Origin: an uncultured Prevotella sp.
Lineage (GTDB): Bacteria; Bacteroidota; Bacteroidia; Bacteroidales; Bacteroidaceae
DNA: 60,111 nt
Direction of reading: 5' to 3'
Assembly: GCA_944319945.1 (NCBI GenBank)
Contig: CALUFN010000009.1
Span: 1-60,111 of the forward strand
Numbering within the stretch: the stretch's first letter is position 1; the number at the start of each line of letters is the position of its first letter. Below the pieces are notes generated by a model, which was not told the DNA's origin, made no database searches, and worked only from the letters and a program-made list of their open reading frames with translations. Shown piece by piece: positions 16,312 through 25,505 of this stretch. The position numbers were made by a program, and so were the translations under genes.

Positions 16312-16959
16312 ATGAAGAACGCGCTCAAGTTCATGAGGGCGTTGATAGTCACAACCTTGTTGATGTTGGCTTTCCGCGCCTTGACGCTCACCGTATATAC
16401 GGTACGCGGCCGGGTGCTCGAGCCGCGCTTGGCCGAGGGCGACCGTGTGCTGGTGAACAGGTGGAGCTACGGCCTGCGCACGGGAGGCAGCCCCACGTTC
16501 AGGTACGCACGGTGGCTTGGCGCGCCCGTGGAGAGGGGCGACCTCGTAGTGTTCAACGATCCGGCCGACACGCTGCGGCCGCCGGCACGGCGCAAGGTCA
16601 TGGCATACTACTGCACGGGCGTGCCTGGCGACACCGTACAAATAGGCGGTACGGCGCTTACCGTGCCCGGCAAGCGCACCATGATCCGCGTGACAGAGGC
16701 TAACATGAGGCTGTTAGCCTTTCTTTACAACAACTACGAAGGCCGAAGGGCTTGCGTGCGCAACGGCAAGCTCTACGCAGACGGCCGACAGACCGACTAC
16801 GCCACGTTCACGATAGACTATTACTGGTTCAGCTCAAGCAACCCCGACGACGCCGACGGCTCACGCCGCTTCGGCTTCGTGCCCGAGACGTGCGTCATCG
16901 GCAAGGTAGCCGTCAGGCTCTACGGACGCAAGGAAATACGCTTCAGCGGGCTCGAATAA
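16312..16959 (+). CDS. Degenerate signal peptidase I paralogue lacking catalytic residues
   Basis: A 215-residue S26-family protein with one N-terminal membrane helix (about 10-30). Aligning by eye to the active LepB just upstream, the serine box reads VRGRVLEPRL, placing Val35 where the catalytic Ser belongs. The lysine box reads MAYYCTGVPGDTVQI, placing Tyr99 at the Lys position. The GDNRxNSxDSRxWG box is reduced to SSNPDDADGSRRFG. The fold-defining parts (GDRVLVNRWSYG, RGDLVVFND, FGFVPETCVIGKV) remain. It therefore looks like a pseudoenzyme kept in frame, perhaps a partner or chaperone of the active LepB. The two genes are separated by a repeat-filled gap of 146 bp. Confidence 0.85.
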   Translation: MKNALKFMRALIVTTLLMLAFRALTLTVYTVRGRVLEPRLAEGDRVLVNRWSYGLRTGGSPTFRYARWLGAPVERGDLVVFNDPADTLRPPARRKVMAYYCTGVPGDTVQIGGTALTVPGKRTMIRVTEANMRLLAFLYNNYEGRRACVRNGKLYADGRQTDYATFTIDYYWFSSSNPDDADGSRRFGFVPETCVIGKVAVRLYGRKEIRFSGLE

Positions 16960-16961
16960 AC

Positions 16962-17050
16962 CCAAAAGCCCAAACAACCGTAAAACCGCAAAACCCAACA
17001 ACCGCATAACCGCAAAACCCAACAACCGCATAACCCCATAACCGCAAAAC
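16962..17050. repeat. CCGCAAAACCCAACAACCGCATAACC word repeat, locus 2
   Basis: Tandem words AACCGCATAACCGCAAAACCC fill the gap between the LepB paralogue and wbqC. They are the reverse complement of the GGTTATGAGGTTTTG words at 8391-8470 and 45085-45298. Confidence 0.85.
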
Positions 17051-17689
17051 ATGACCCAAGCATTACTCTCATCGGCGTATTTCGGCCCGATACAATGGTA
17101 CCAGAAACTTTACAGGTACGACAGAGTGCTCGTAGAGGCGCACGACAGCTTCATAAAGCAGACTTACCGCAACCGCTGCCTGATAGCCGCCACCTCAGGC
17201 ACGCAGGCGCTCACGGTGCCCGTAGAGCGCAACACGGCCGACAGTGGCGCAACGGCCAAGTGCCTGATGAAAGACGTGCGCATAAGCGACCACGGCAACT
17301 GGCGCCGGCTGCACTGGAACGCCATCATGAGCGCCTACGGCGAGTCGCCGTTCTTCGAGTATTACGCTGACGACCTGCGGCCGTTTTTCGAGAAGCGATG
17401 GACGTTTCTCTACGACTTCAACATGGAGACATGCGCCACCGTGTGCAGCCTGATAGGGCTGGAGCCGCGCGTGGAGCCTACGGCCGAATACGTCGCTGCC
17501 GACGACCCTCGCCTGGCCGATACCGCCGACTTCCGCGACGCCATCCGCCCCAAGCATCCCCTGCCCGACCCCGACTTCCGTCCGCAACGCTATTACCAGG
17601 TGTTCGAGCGCAAGCACGGCTTCACGCCCAACCTGAGCATACTCGACCTGCTCTTCAACATGGGTAACGAGAGCCTGCTTTATCTTTGA
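17051..17689 (+). CDS. WbqC family protein
   Basis: A 212-residue protein matching the WbqC-like family. Typical blocks are the N-terminal AYFGPIQWYQKLYRYD, AHDSFIKQTYRNRCLI, LTVPVER, and the SAYGESPFFEYYADDLRPFF segment. The family is of unknown biochemistry and is often found near polysaccharide biosynthesis genes. In this window it ends the dapB-lepB group, and a glycosyltransferase gene lies convergent to it. Probably cytoplasmic. Confidence 0.85.
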   Translation: MTQALLSSAYFGPIQWYQKLYRYDRVLVEAHDSFIKQTYRNRCLIAATSGTQALTVPVERNTADSGATAKCLMKDVRISDHGNWRRLHWNAIMSAYGESPFFEYYADDLRPFFEKRWTFLYDFNMETCATVCSLIGLEPRVEPTAEYVAADDPRLADTADFRDAIRPKHPLPDPDFRPQRYYQVFERKHGFTPNLSILDLLFNMGNESLLYL

Positions 17690-17699
17690 TTCTTCGACG

Positions 17700-17719
17700 A
17701 TTAGGCCAATGAGCCTAAT
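17700..17719. terminator. ATTAGGC/GCCTAAT hairpin between wbqC and the glycosyltransferase
   Basis: A 7-bp perfect stem (17700-17706 with 17713-17719) sits between two convergent stop codons. It lacks a good T-tract. A longer hairpin with the same core occurs at 52588-52619, so it may be a small repeat rather than a true terminator. Confidence 0.4.
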
Positions 17720-17739
17720 CCGTAACAAACCGTCACATA

Positions 17740-18903
17740 TTACGCCGCCCCCTCGCTTCGGCTGCGCCTCGCTATGAGGTGCATGTAGCGGTCGTACACC
17801 TCGTCGGCCACGTCGCTCCACGGCCTCGCCAGCGTCATGCGGGCGTTGGTGCCTGCGGCGGCAAGCAAGTCGCGGCGCGAGAGCAGCGAGAGCAGCCTGT
17901 CGGCTATCGAACGCTCGTCGGCGCGGCAGGTGAAGCCGTTGATTCCGTCGACCACCACGCCCGCCGCCGTGGAGCCTTCGGCCAGCAGCGCAGGCGTCTG
18001 CATGGCCGCCGCCTCGCGCACCACGAGCGGCGCGTTGTCGTAAAGCGAGGGAAACACGAACAAGTCGGCCGCCGCGTAGCACCGCTTCAGCCTCTCCCTG
18101 TCGGCCACCTGCCCCATGAACGTTATCCTGCCGTCAAGTCCTTTCGACCTGACGAGCCTCCGCAGCTCGTCGGCGGCGTAGCCCGTGCCTGCGAAGTACA
18201 TGTGCCAGCGGCGGTCGCGCAGACGCGCCAGCGCGCGGATTATGCGGTGGGGATTCTTCTCGTAGATATGCTGACCCACGAAGAGCAGCATCGGCTCGTC
18301 CTCGGGCAGCCCGAGCATGGCCCGGCCCTCGGCGCGCAGCGGCGCGACGTCGGCGCTCGTGGCGAAGTCGTTGCCGTTGTCTACCACCTCCACCCTGCCC
18401 TTGTATCCGTATTCGCGCAGCGTCTCCTCCACGCCTGCCTGAGGTATCCACACCTCGTCGGCCGCAGCGTAAAAGTCAACGATGCCCCTTACCAGATAAT
18501 CAACCACGGCCTTGTTGGGTATCACGCGCTCGAAGTCGGCACGATATTTCGAGTGGAACGTAGCCACCACGGGCACGCCCCTCTGCCGCGCCAGCCTCAG
18601 TGCCAGCCGTCCCGACGAGAACGGGCTATGAGCATGCACAATGGAGAAGTCGGTCTTGCCCAGGCGTGCGAGAAAGGCCCTGTCAACCATCGGCATGCCC
18701 ATGCGGTAAGGCCTGCGCATGGGTATCGGCACCGAAAAGTAATCGTACACCGGGAAGTCGTCGTCATACACGGCACCCGGCACCGACGGCGTTACCACGC
18801 ACACGTCGTTGCACTTGCGGTTAAGCCACCGCGCATAGTTCTGCACCGTCACCGACACACCGTCGATCACCGGAGGATAACAGTCGTTGAATATTCCAAT
18901 CAT
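17740..18903 (-). CDS. GT4 family glycosyltransferase
   Basis: A 387-residue GT-B fold glycosyltransferase of family 4. The N-terminal acceptor domain begins MIGIFNDCYPPVIDGVSVTV with the Gly-rich loop typical of the family and contains VHAHSPFSSGRLALRLA. The C-terminal donor domain has VDNGNDF, LLFVGQHIYEKNPHRII and the nucleotide-sugar-binding region DLFVFPSLYDNAPLVVREAAAMQTPAL. The sequence resembles diacylglycerol or lipid glucosyl/mannosyl-transferases, but the acceptor is unknown. It is convergent with wbqC and upstream of nothing else, so a single-gene unit is likely. Confidence 0.88.
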   Translation of the reverse strand: MIGIFNDCYPPVIDGVSVTVQNYARWLNRKCNDVCVVTPSVPGAVYDDDFPVYDYFSVPIPMRRPYRMGMPMVDRAFLARLGKTDFSIVHAHSPFSSGRLALRLARQRGVPVVATFHSKYRADFERVIPNKAVVDYLVRGIVDFYAAADEVWIPQAGVEETLREYGYKGRVEVVDNGNDFATSADVAPLRAEGRAMLGLPEDEPMLLFVGQHIYEKNPHRIIRALARLRDRRWHMYFAGTGYAADELRRLVRSKGLDGRITFMGQVADRERLKRCYAAADLFVFPSLYDNAPLVVREAAAMQTPALLAEGSTAAGVVVDGINGFTCRADERSIADRLLSLLSRRDLLAAAGTNARMTLARPWSDVADEVYDRYMHLIARRSRSEGAA

Positions 18904-19048
18904 ATCTTTTTAAGTTTTAAGCAGACAAGCAAACAAGGCTGTTTCCCGGTCCTACCAGCTCTCCCAGACCTCCCAGCCCTTCCACGCTTGTTTCTGCAAA
19001 TTAACAACATCAAGATTATCAAACGATTGCATCCGGGTTACGATTAGG

Positions 19049-19130
19049 ATAAAAGGTTACCTTTCGCCGTGCGAAAGGTAACCTTTTATGCGACAATTAG
19101 CGGCCTTTCGCCCTGTGAAAGGCCGCTAAT
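19049..19130. repeat. Paired-hairpin intergenic repeat, locus 2 (probable terminator of the pilus locus)
   Basis: Two perfect or near-perfect hairpins lie 6 bp apart: ATAAAAGGTTACCTTTCGC/reverse complement (19049-19067 with 19071-19089) and ATTAGCGGCCTTTC/reverse complement (19096-19109 with 19117-19130). The pair is almost identical to the one at 34972-35051. It lies 71 bp after the adhesin stop on the minus strand. The rest of 18904-19048 is pyrimidine-rich filler with no gene. Confidence 0.9.
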
Positions 19131-19200
19131 CATAAAAAAGAGGAAAGGCGCCATACACGCCTTTCCTCACTCCGACAATCCAACCAATCAAATTACAGCG

Positions 19201-22200
19201 TTATTTTACGGTGATTTTCCTTGTCACTGTGCCGGCCTGCGTTGTCACACGCACTATCGCCACCCCGCTGTCAACGCCGCAAACAGTGCAAGCCGTCGAG
19301 TCCACGCCGCGCTCACTGGCCGTCAGCGCGCCGCCCACGGAATATACGTCAACGGCGGTTATCCCTGCCCCTGACGACACTACCACCGTGCCCTTCTCGG
19401 GCGAATAGACGCTCACACCGCCGTCGGCACCGTCAGCCGTCACGTCGGCTATACCCGTGGCACCCGACCCTTTGGCGCGGATAAAGTAACGGCCGTGCGA
19501 CGGCCCGCTGACGCTCAGCGTGAAGCCCTCTGTCAGTGGCGTCTCCGTGTCGGTCTCGGTGTCATATAGCGTCGGCTCGGCCAGCGCGCCCACGCCCGTG
19601 AACGTCAGCTGCGTCACGTCGCCGTCACCGGCGAAGAGCCCCAAAGGCACCTGCCCCGTGTTCTTCACCCTGTTGACGCTCGCGGCCACGTCGCCCGCCA
19701 CGGTGTAGACGTAAGGCTCGCCGCCGCCGTTGCCTGCGATGTCAGTCATGAGTTGAGCGTCTTCAACGTCGGCATAATCGTTGTCTGCCGTGCTGCAGAA
19801 CGCCAGTGCCGCAGTGCTTGCGCCGCGCTCGCCACGAGCCTTAACCATCATGGCAGGAGCGGGTGCAGATTCGTCAGCTCCGCCGTCATCAGGCATCACT
19901 GTCAACTTCTCCATATCGCTGGTAAACTGAACGGTACCGCTCTCGTCTCCGGCTGCACCCTGCACGAACATAGCCTGATACGGAGCAAGCACGCCCAAGC
20001 CTGTGCTTATCCAGTTGCCTTCTTGGTCGGCAGCACCTACCACAGGGCCGTCAGGTCCAATCTTCCAGTACTTTTTTTCCAAATTGGTATTCACTCTGAA
20101 AAACTCTTCAAGGTCGAGGTTTGACGTAAACGGGTTGCCTACTATGTAAAAACGAGTGGCATTACCGTTGCTTTCCTCAACCGCAGGAGTCAAAGTCACG
20201 GCAAACCCAGTTTTCTCCTCATGTTTTGCGTAATCAGGATTCCTCACCACCAGCTGGCTTGCGGCAAGCACACCATTGTCCGTACGATCAATGCCACCGG
20301 TCGATACTGGGTATTTTTCATCTTCCTTATCTTCCTTATCTTCCTTAGGGAAACGGAACAACGCATCCGCCACATCCACCTTAGTTGGTTTTATAGAATA
20401 GCCTGCGCCGTAAGCATACTCTACGGAAACGTCGTTGTAAGCCGCGCTCCACAGCGGACTGAACGACACGGGAGTCTTACTGTCTCCGGTCTCGATGATG
20501 GTCGCCCCGTCGCTCCAGCTACGCTGGTAAACAGCCGGCTTAAGACGGTCATACGCAACTGTGGTTCCCGTAAACGTAATAGGCTTAAAATACTCGGTAG
20601 CTTGACGACCGGTATTCTGTGTGTACCAATCTCCCGAATAAACGTCGCATAGCGGGGTGCTGACAAGCGACCAAGTGTCAGTCTTCACTTCAACGTCAGT
20701 CCAAGCACGGTTGTACAGCAGATACTCGGCACGAAGCATCTCAGCACCCGGCTCGAAATGGATTTGGTCGCAGACGTTGACCCTGTAACGCTGTGTTACA
20801 ATGTCGCCCAACGTTGTCGTCTTGCCGTATTGGTCTTCATTTCCGTATGCCATGAGGTCATACTGTATGTTGGCCGTCGGGTCTTGGGTTATCGCCGCAG
20901 GTCGATTGTCCTCTTCGGTCACCCACTCGGTTCCGCCACTAAAACCGGCCTTATACAGATAAGCCTGGCTATTTGCCGGCATCAGCACCTTAGTGAACAG
21001 CATCGGCACGAAGCCTTCCTTGCGCGTGTTGGTCCCGTCGGCGAAGTATTCATCGGCACTGTAGCCCGTCTTTTTCACTTCGCCTGACTCCAAGCGTTTC
21101 CAATTCGCGTCGTTGTTCCAGTTGCTGCTGCCGTCGCCGTCCCATTTCACGTATTCCGGCACAACCTTTATCGGCATGACAAAGTGACCCGGGCACGCCG
21201 TGGTCTTCTCGTTACCGTCATATTCCTCAAAATGTACGGCCAAGTTATACGTATAGCCCTCTTTCGGCTTGAACGTAAACTTGCCGCCGTCGGCAAGGGG
21301 CTGCTCGTCGAGATTAAACTGTAGCGTCATCTTGTTTTGCTCGCTTGAGCCCTGATTCGATGAATAAGCCGAGAATGCAGACACCGTGCCTACCGGCAAT
21401 GCGTATTGGTCGAAAGTGTTGCCGTCGGCGAAATATCCGTCGTATTCGGGATCGTCGGTGCTTACAAGGTAAAGTCCGTCGAGATCGTTGCCCTCAGCGT
21501 CTTTCGCAAGTTTCAGATTGTCGGCTCCGCCGTCTACGCCGCTGAACTTTGCGTAACGCAAATCCACCGTAAGCGAATGGTTGCCGTCATTACCTACTTT
21601 TATGCTTTTTATCTGTTTCAATCCTATGCGCAGACAGGGGTCAAGCTCGTAAGCTCCTCTTTCGTTTTCAGGATAATTTACCACGGCAAAGCCGGGCTTT
21701 ACCTGCGGTGCGGCATGGCTCACGTTAAGCGTGAGCCATATATGTTTCGTACAAACCAAGCTGTCTAAGCCTTCATCACCTTCACCCTCAAGCGTTACAT
21801 GTATCGGTTTAGCTACCAGCTCAAGTCCCGGCTCAAACAATGTTATGTTGATTGACTGCTGGTGCAGCACAAGCGGATGGGCGTGCTGGCCTCCTGCGTT
21901 GCCTTCAGCTTCTTCGGAGTAATACTTAATCAAATTGAACATCTCCTGAGTGAAATTGCCCGCAGCCGGTGTAAGAGTCTCGTCAACGCTCTCAGCGTCG
22001 GGATAAACTACGCGGAATTGTTCCAACGCGTTTTCCAACGACTCATTATAAGTAGCATTTACGGACGTAAACTCATCGTTGTCGCCAAAGAACCAGTCAA
22101 AATACACATCCTCGGCCAATGCCTCATACTGTATTTGACCCGTCTCGGGGTCTTTCACTGTTTCGCCTTTTTCATCAGTCTGAGGCACACGCAGTTCGGC

Positions 22201-25200
22201 GGTGAAGTTATACGTCTGCCCCTCGCAGAAGTCCGTGTTGGGCTGTATTATCTCGCCGTTGACCCTAATCATATTCTGAGGCACCACGCGGAACTCCGAC
22301 CTTATGCCGCATTCGTCGGCATATACTCCCTCGAACCGTTCAACCCAATCTAGGGCATCTGGCGACGTTTCGGGATTGGCCACTAACATTATATATGTGC
22401 GGTTGGCCTGCACCGTTGAATAGAAGTCGGCCATAAGGCTGCGATCGCCGTCGTTCTCAGCTTCGGCATCCACGCGGAAATACCATGTATCATTAACATT
22501 TACGGGCAACGCGTCATCGCCTCCGGGGGTATAATCCTTATTGGCTGAATACTGCAGATTATAGTGCAGCTCCATTGTGTGCGCGTCGTTGGTGGTAGTC
22601 ACATCTATATTTGAGGTTATGCCCATCTCCACCGCCGAGTAACTTATGGCCTCGGCGTCTTGGCTCTTGTCTTCAAGGTTAGCTATAGCTTCAAGATATT
22701 TTTCCTTGTCAAGAACGCAGAACATCACGCCGCCGTCTTCATTTGTCTGTCCGGAATACTCAGTCTTGCCCGTCGCTGAAAGCAAACGGTCCCAGTTAAA
22801 TTCAACGTTGACACGTACAGGCTCGTCGGCGCAATTGGCCTCGAGCTGTGTCACCTGCGGGTTCACCGTTGCCCTGTATATGCGTATATCGTCGATGTAT
22901 ATGTCGCCGCCGTTGGTTCCGGCACTGTTGTTGTCTATCTGGAGGGCATATCCTAAGTCGAAATCCTCTTCGTTCTTATTGATAAACGAGAAATAGACTT
23001 GCATCCATTCGTTCCTTGCGCCTGCTACATGAGAGTTAAAATCACTCCTTTCCGAATTTTGGTTAAAACCGGGTAATTCAACGCCTTCGTCATTTGCGTA
23101 AGTCGTCGGTATCTGTCCTGTCTGATACCTGTAGATGGGCACGTACTCCGTAGTTTTCTGGCCGGCCACCTCTCCTGTTTTCACTCCCATTATGGTAAAC
23201 AATGCCCCGGAGTTTTCCTTGTCGAAACCGCCTCGGGCACACTTCACCCATGCCGTCACGAACAGCTCCGTGCCGTCGCACAACTTGTCGTTGAAAGGCA
23301 GACGGGCTATCACGCCGGGACGGTCGGACACGTCGGCATACAGATGGTAACGGTTCGGTTCCCCGCTGCTGTTTGCCCGGGCAAGCGTGTCAGGCTTGGC
23401 TATTCCACGGTCACTCCATCCCCAGTCGCCGTCGTGACACTCTACGTAGCCATTCAATATTCCGTAATATCCCCATTCGGGATACTGCTGAGAACCAACA
23501 ACGAAGTCACCGCTGCGCACGCTGCCGTCATAGAAGCCATACGTGCTGCTCGTCCAGCGCAACGGGAAGGGGTAACACTCGTCTTGCACGTATCCGTTTA
23601 ACCCGTTCGCGCCGTTTATATCCTCGCTGAAGTCGAAGTTCAGCTCGGTAAGCAGCTCGTAATCAGTATTTGAGTTCAGCGCGTAAGGCGTGCGGTATGT
23701 CAGGTTGTCCCACGAGGGGTTGCCGTCGATTGGCTCGCCCAGCGTCCTAAGATCGTCAAGTTTGGCCACCTGCGACTGGCTCAGCAACCTGAACTCCTCA
23801 ACGAAAGTCAGGTTGAAGCGCGCCACTTCCGTATTTCCGTTCTTTACTACGATGGTCGCCTTCGGGTCACTGCCGTCTGCCGGGGTATCTACGTATCGAG
23901 TCCCGTCGTTTCTCGGATTCGGAGTCCCGTCGTTTCTCGGATTCGGATAAGTAAAATGTATCACACGCTCTTCTCCGCTCAATTGTTTAGATTCATCGGT
24001 AAGTTCGATTCCCGCAGTATTCGGATTGTCGCCCGAATTCAAAATTTCTACAGTCAAATAGTCTGCATTGCCGTCTTTAACGGCATATCCGCGCGCGTCT
24101 CTCGTCAACGCTACCATATCAAGCGTGTGGTTGGGGATGCGCGTGGCCGGCATGGTGATGTTCTCCACCACGGGGTACAGCTTGGCGTAAGCGTCGTCAG
24201 TTACGTCGTCTACGGCATGGATGTAGTATATAAAGCGGTGTGAGAGCGTCGGTTCCAAAGACTCATTCGTTTGATTGAGGAACGTCGAACGATTGGATTC
24301 TCCGCGCTCAAACGTATCGGTATAGTCATTATATCCCGATACGTCGCAGGCCACGAGATACCAATCTTCGCCGTCTTCGGGATAATAAAAGTTCATGATG
24401 TAAAGCGGTCTTCCGCTAACCGGGCTGCCTACATACCCGTTAGCAAACCTATATCCCCGTCCGTTGGCAGGCATGCCATAAGTCTCACTTATCGTCGCCG
24501 GGGTAAGCAGGTCTACAACGTCATTGTTACCCGTTTGCCCGGTTGCAAACGTTGTTCCCGTCATGAAGTTATACCATCGTTGGTAAGTGCGGTTGTTTAC
24601 ACTGTTGCTAAGCCAGTCGGGTAAGGTAAGGCGTATACTCGTGCCTTTCTTTACATAAAGCGTATCGACCAGCGTGTGCGCATTCTGTATTGGTACGGTT
24701 TGTCCGTTCTCCTGCGCATTTATGAATTTCGTCTCTTCGCTGCTGTCGAAATCGTCCATCGAATGATTCATGTCCGCAGCCAAGTCATACCATTTTGCAG
24801 CTTTATGCTTGATAGTTATTCCGTTTGTGTTGATATTCCCAAATGCTTCCGTATAAAACGAAACTTCATATATCCGAATACGACGATAATCTGCAAGACT
24901 ATTCACGTCTGACGGTAGTTCAATGTTTTTATCACTTTCGTTAACAACGCCGTCATCGTTTGTGTCTCTTGTATCATCATTACGGCGTTTAAAATAAAGA
25001 CGAACGAATCTTTGATTTATCTCTTCGTTTAACGATATTACTATTCGGCTTTCAATTTCTGAATTAGTATATGTAGATACATTTGTATATCCTCCATCTT
25101 CACTTATAGATTGCCCGATTTCTATCTCGCGTGGAAGGCGATCAGCATAGCTCGCTATAATCTCTATGTATTTAACATTTTTATTTCTACCACCTAAGTC

Positions 25201-25503
25201 AAAAGTCAAATATACTCGATCGTTTTCCCCATCAAGCAAATTACTACCATCTTCCGTCTTACCAGACTCCCAATATGAACCCAAATTCCCGTCTGATGCA
25301 TTTGTATAAATATTTTCTCCATTATCACCAGAAGAATCAACTACCTTTGCCTCGGTAACTTCAGATGTAGTGACAGGTTGAACTGTTCTTACTTCATATT
25401 GGTCGCCCTTAACTTGTCCCCTTCCTGGTACGCTCATGATGCAGGCAAGCATCATGAGAACTAACGGCTTATATATCTGTTTTACATTATCCATGATTTT
25501 CAT
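19201..25503 (-). CDS. Giant secreted protein ending the pilus operon, candidate tip adhesin (Mfa5-like position)
   Basis: A 2,100-residue protein with an N-terminal signal peptide (ends about residue 30, VPGRGQ) and no lipobox. Residues about 55-175 resemble an F5/8-type C (discoidin) domain (NASDGNLGSYWESG, VYLTFDLGG, FVRLYFKRR). About 640-890 look like a carbohydrate-binding jelly-roll ending in IYIDDIRIYRA. A PKD-like segment (FDWFFGDNDEF) and many Ig-like strands follow. The last about 75 residues (VSVYSPEKGTVVVSS to TVTRKITVK) form a sorting-type C-terminal domain. The start is 2 bp after the stop of the preceding fimbrillin, so the two are coupled. In Porphyromonas gingivalis the last mfa gene also encodes a large secreted tip protein, but no von Willebrand domain is seen here. 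Host or glycan binding is inferred. Confidence 0.8.
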   Translation of the reverse strand: MKIMDNVKQIYKPLVLMMLACIMSVPGRGQVKGDQYEVRTVQPVTTSEVTEAKVVDSSGDNGENIYTNASDGNLGSYWESGKTEDGSNLLDGENDRVYLTFDLGGRNKNVKYIEIIASYADRLPREIEIGQSISEDGGYTNVSTYTNSEIESRIVISLNEEINQRFVRLYFKRRNDDTRDTNDDGVVNESDKNIELPSDVNSLADYRRIRIYEVSFYTEAFGNINTNGITIKHKAAKWYDLAADMNHSMDDFDSSEETKFINAQENGQTVPIQNAHTLVDTLYVKKGTSIRLTLPDWLSNSVNNRTYQRWYNFMTGTTFATGQTGNNDVVDLLTPATISETYGMPANGRGYRFANGYVGSPVSGRPLYIMNFYYPEDGEDWYLVACDVSGYNDYTDTFERGESNRSTFLNQTNESLEPTLSHRFIYYIHAVDDVTDDAYAKLYPVVENITMPATRIPNHTLDMVALTRDARGYAVKDGNADYLTVEILNSGDNPNTAGIELTDESKQLSGEERVIHFTYPNPRNDGTPNPRNDGTRYVDTPADGSDPKATIVVKNGNTEVARFNLTFVEEFRLLSQSQVAKLDDLRTLGEPIDGNPSWDNLTYRTPYALNSNTDYELLTELNFDFSEDINGANGLNGYVQDECYPFPLRWTSSTYGFYDGSVRSGDFVVGSQQYPEWGYYGILNGYVECHDGDWGWSDRGIAKPDTLARANSSGEPNRYHLYADVSDRPGVIARLPFNDKLCDGTELFVTAWVKCARGGFDKENSGALFTIMGVKTGEVAGQKTTEYVPIYRYQTGQIPTTYANDEGVELPGFNQNSERSDFNSHVAGARNEWMQVYFSFINKNEEDFDLGYALQIDNNSAGTNGGDIYIDDIRIYRATVNPQVTQLEANCADEPVRVNVEFNWDRLLSATGKTEYSGQTNEDGGVMFCVLDKEKYLEAIANLEDKSQDAEAISYSAVEMGITSNIDVTTTNDAHTMELHYNLQYSANKDYTPGGDDALPVNVNDTWYFRVDAEAENDGDRSLMADFYSTVQANRTYIMLVANPETSPDALDWVERFEGVYADECGIRSEFRVVPQNMIRVNGEIIQPNTDFCEGQTYNFTAELRVPQTDEKGETVKDPETGQIQYEALAEDVYFDWFFGDNDEFTSVNATYNESLENALEQFRVVYPDAESVDETLTPAAGNFTQEMFNLIKYYSEEAEGNAGGQHAHPLVLHQQSINITLFEPGLELVAKPIHVTLEGEGDEGLDSLVCTKHIWLTLNVSHAAPQVKPGFAVVNYPENERGAYELDPCLRIGLKQIKSIKVGNDGNHSLTVDLRYAKFSGVDGGADNLKLAKDAEGNDLDGLYLVSTDDPEYDGYFADGNTFDQYALPVGTVSAFSAYSSNQGSSEQNKMTLQFNLDEQPLADGGKFTFKPKEGYTYNLAVHFEEYDGNEKTTACPGHFVMPIKVVPEYVKWDGDGSSNWNNDANWKRLESGEVKKTGYSADEYFADGTNTRKEGFVPMLFTKVLMPANSQAYLYKAGFSGGTEWVTEEDNRPAAITQDPTANIQYDLMAYGNEDQYGKTTTLGDIVTQRYRVNVCDQIHFEPGAEMLRAEYLLYNRAWTDVEVKTDTWSLVSTPLCDVYSGDWYTQNTGRQATEYFKPITFTGTTVAYDRLKPAVYQRSWSDGATIIETGDSKTPVSFSPLWSAAYNDVSVEYAYGAGYSIKPTKVDVADALFRFPKEDKEDKEDEKYPVSTGGIDRTDNGVLAASQLVVRNPDYAKHEEKTGFAVTLTPAVEESNGNATRFYIVGNPFTSNLDLEEFFRVNTNLEKKYWKIGPDGPVVGAADQEGNWISTGLGVLAPYQAMFVQGAAGDESGTVQFTSDMEKLTVMPDDGGADESAPAPAMMVKARGERGASTAALAFCSTADNDYADVEDAQLMTDIAGNGGGEPYVYTVAGDVAASVNRVKNTGQVPLGLFAGDGDVTQLTFTGVGALAEPTLYDTETDTETPLTEGFTLSVSGPSHGRYFIRAKGSGATGIADVTADGADGGVSVYSPEKGTVVVSSGAGITAVDVYSVGGALTASERGVDSTACTVCGVDSGVAIVRVTTQAGTVTRKITVK
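20322..20347. repeat. 9-bp tandem repeat inside the giant adhesin gene
   Basis: CTTCCTTAT is repeated about 2.9 times and encodes the run EDKEDKEDE. Because the unit is three codons, gain or loss keeps the reading frame. Confidence 0.85.
23898..23945. repeat. 24-bp perfect tandem duplication inside the giant adhesin gene
   Basis: Two identical copies (23898-23921, 23922-23945) encode NPRNDGTP twice. The identity at DNA level indicates a recent duplication. Confidence 0.9.
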
Positions 25504-25505
25504 TT

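Noticed and set aside
17779-19047. Long plus-strand reading frame opposite the GT4 gene, and similar long frames opposite other GC-rich genes (for example 7647-8363, 38557-39651, 42478-43275)
   Set aside because: They are antisense shadows of well-identified genes caused by high GC and have low-complexity, His/Arg/Val-rich translations without domains.
19201-25503. von Willebrand factor A domain in the giant adhesin, as in Mfa5 of P. gingivalis
   Set aside because: No MIDAS-type DxSxS motif in the right context was found, so the similarity is one of position and general design only.
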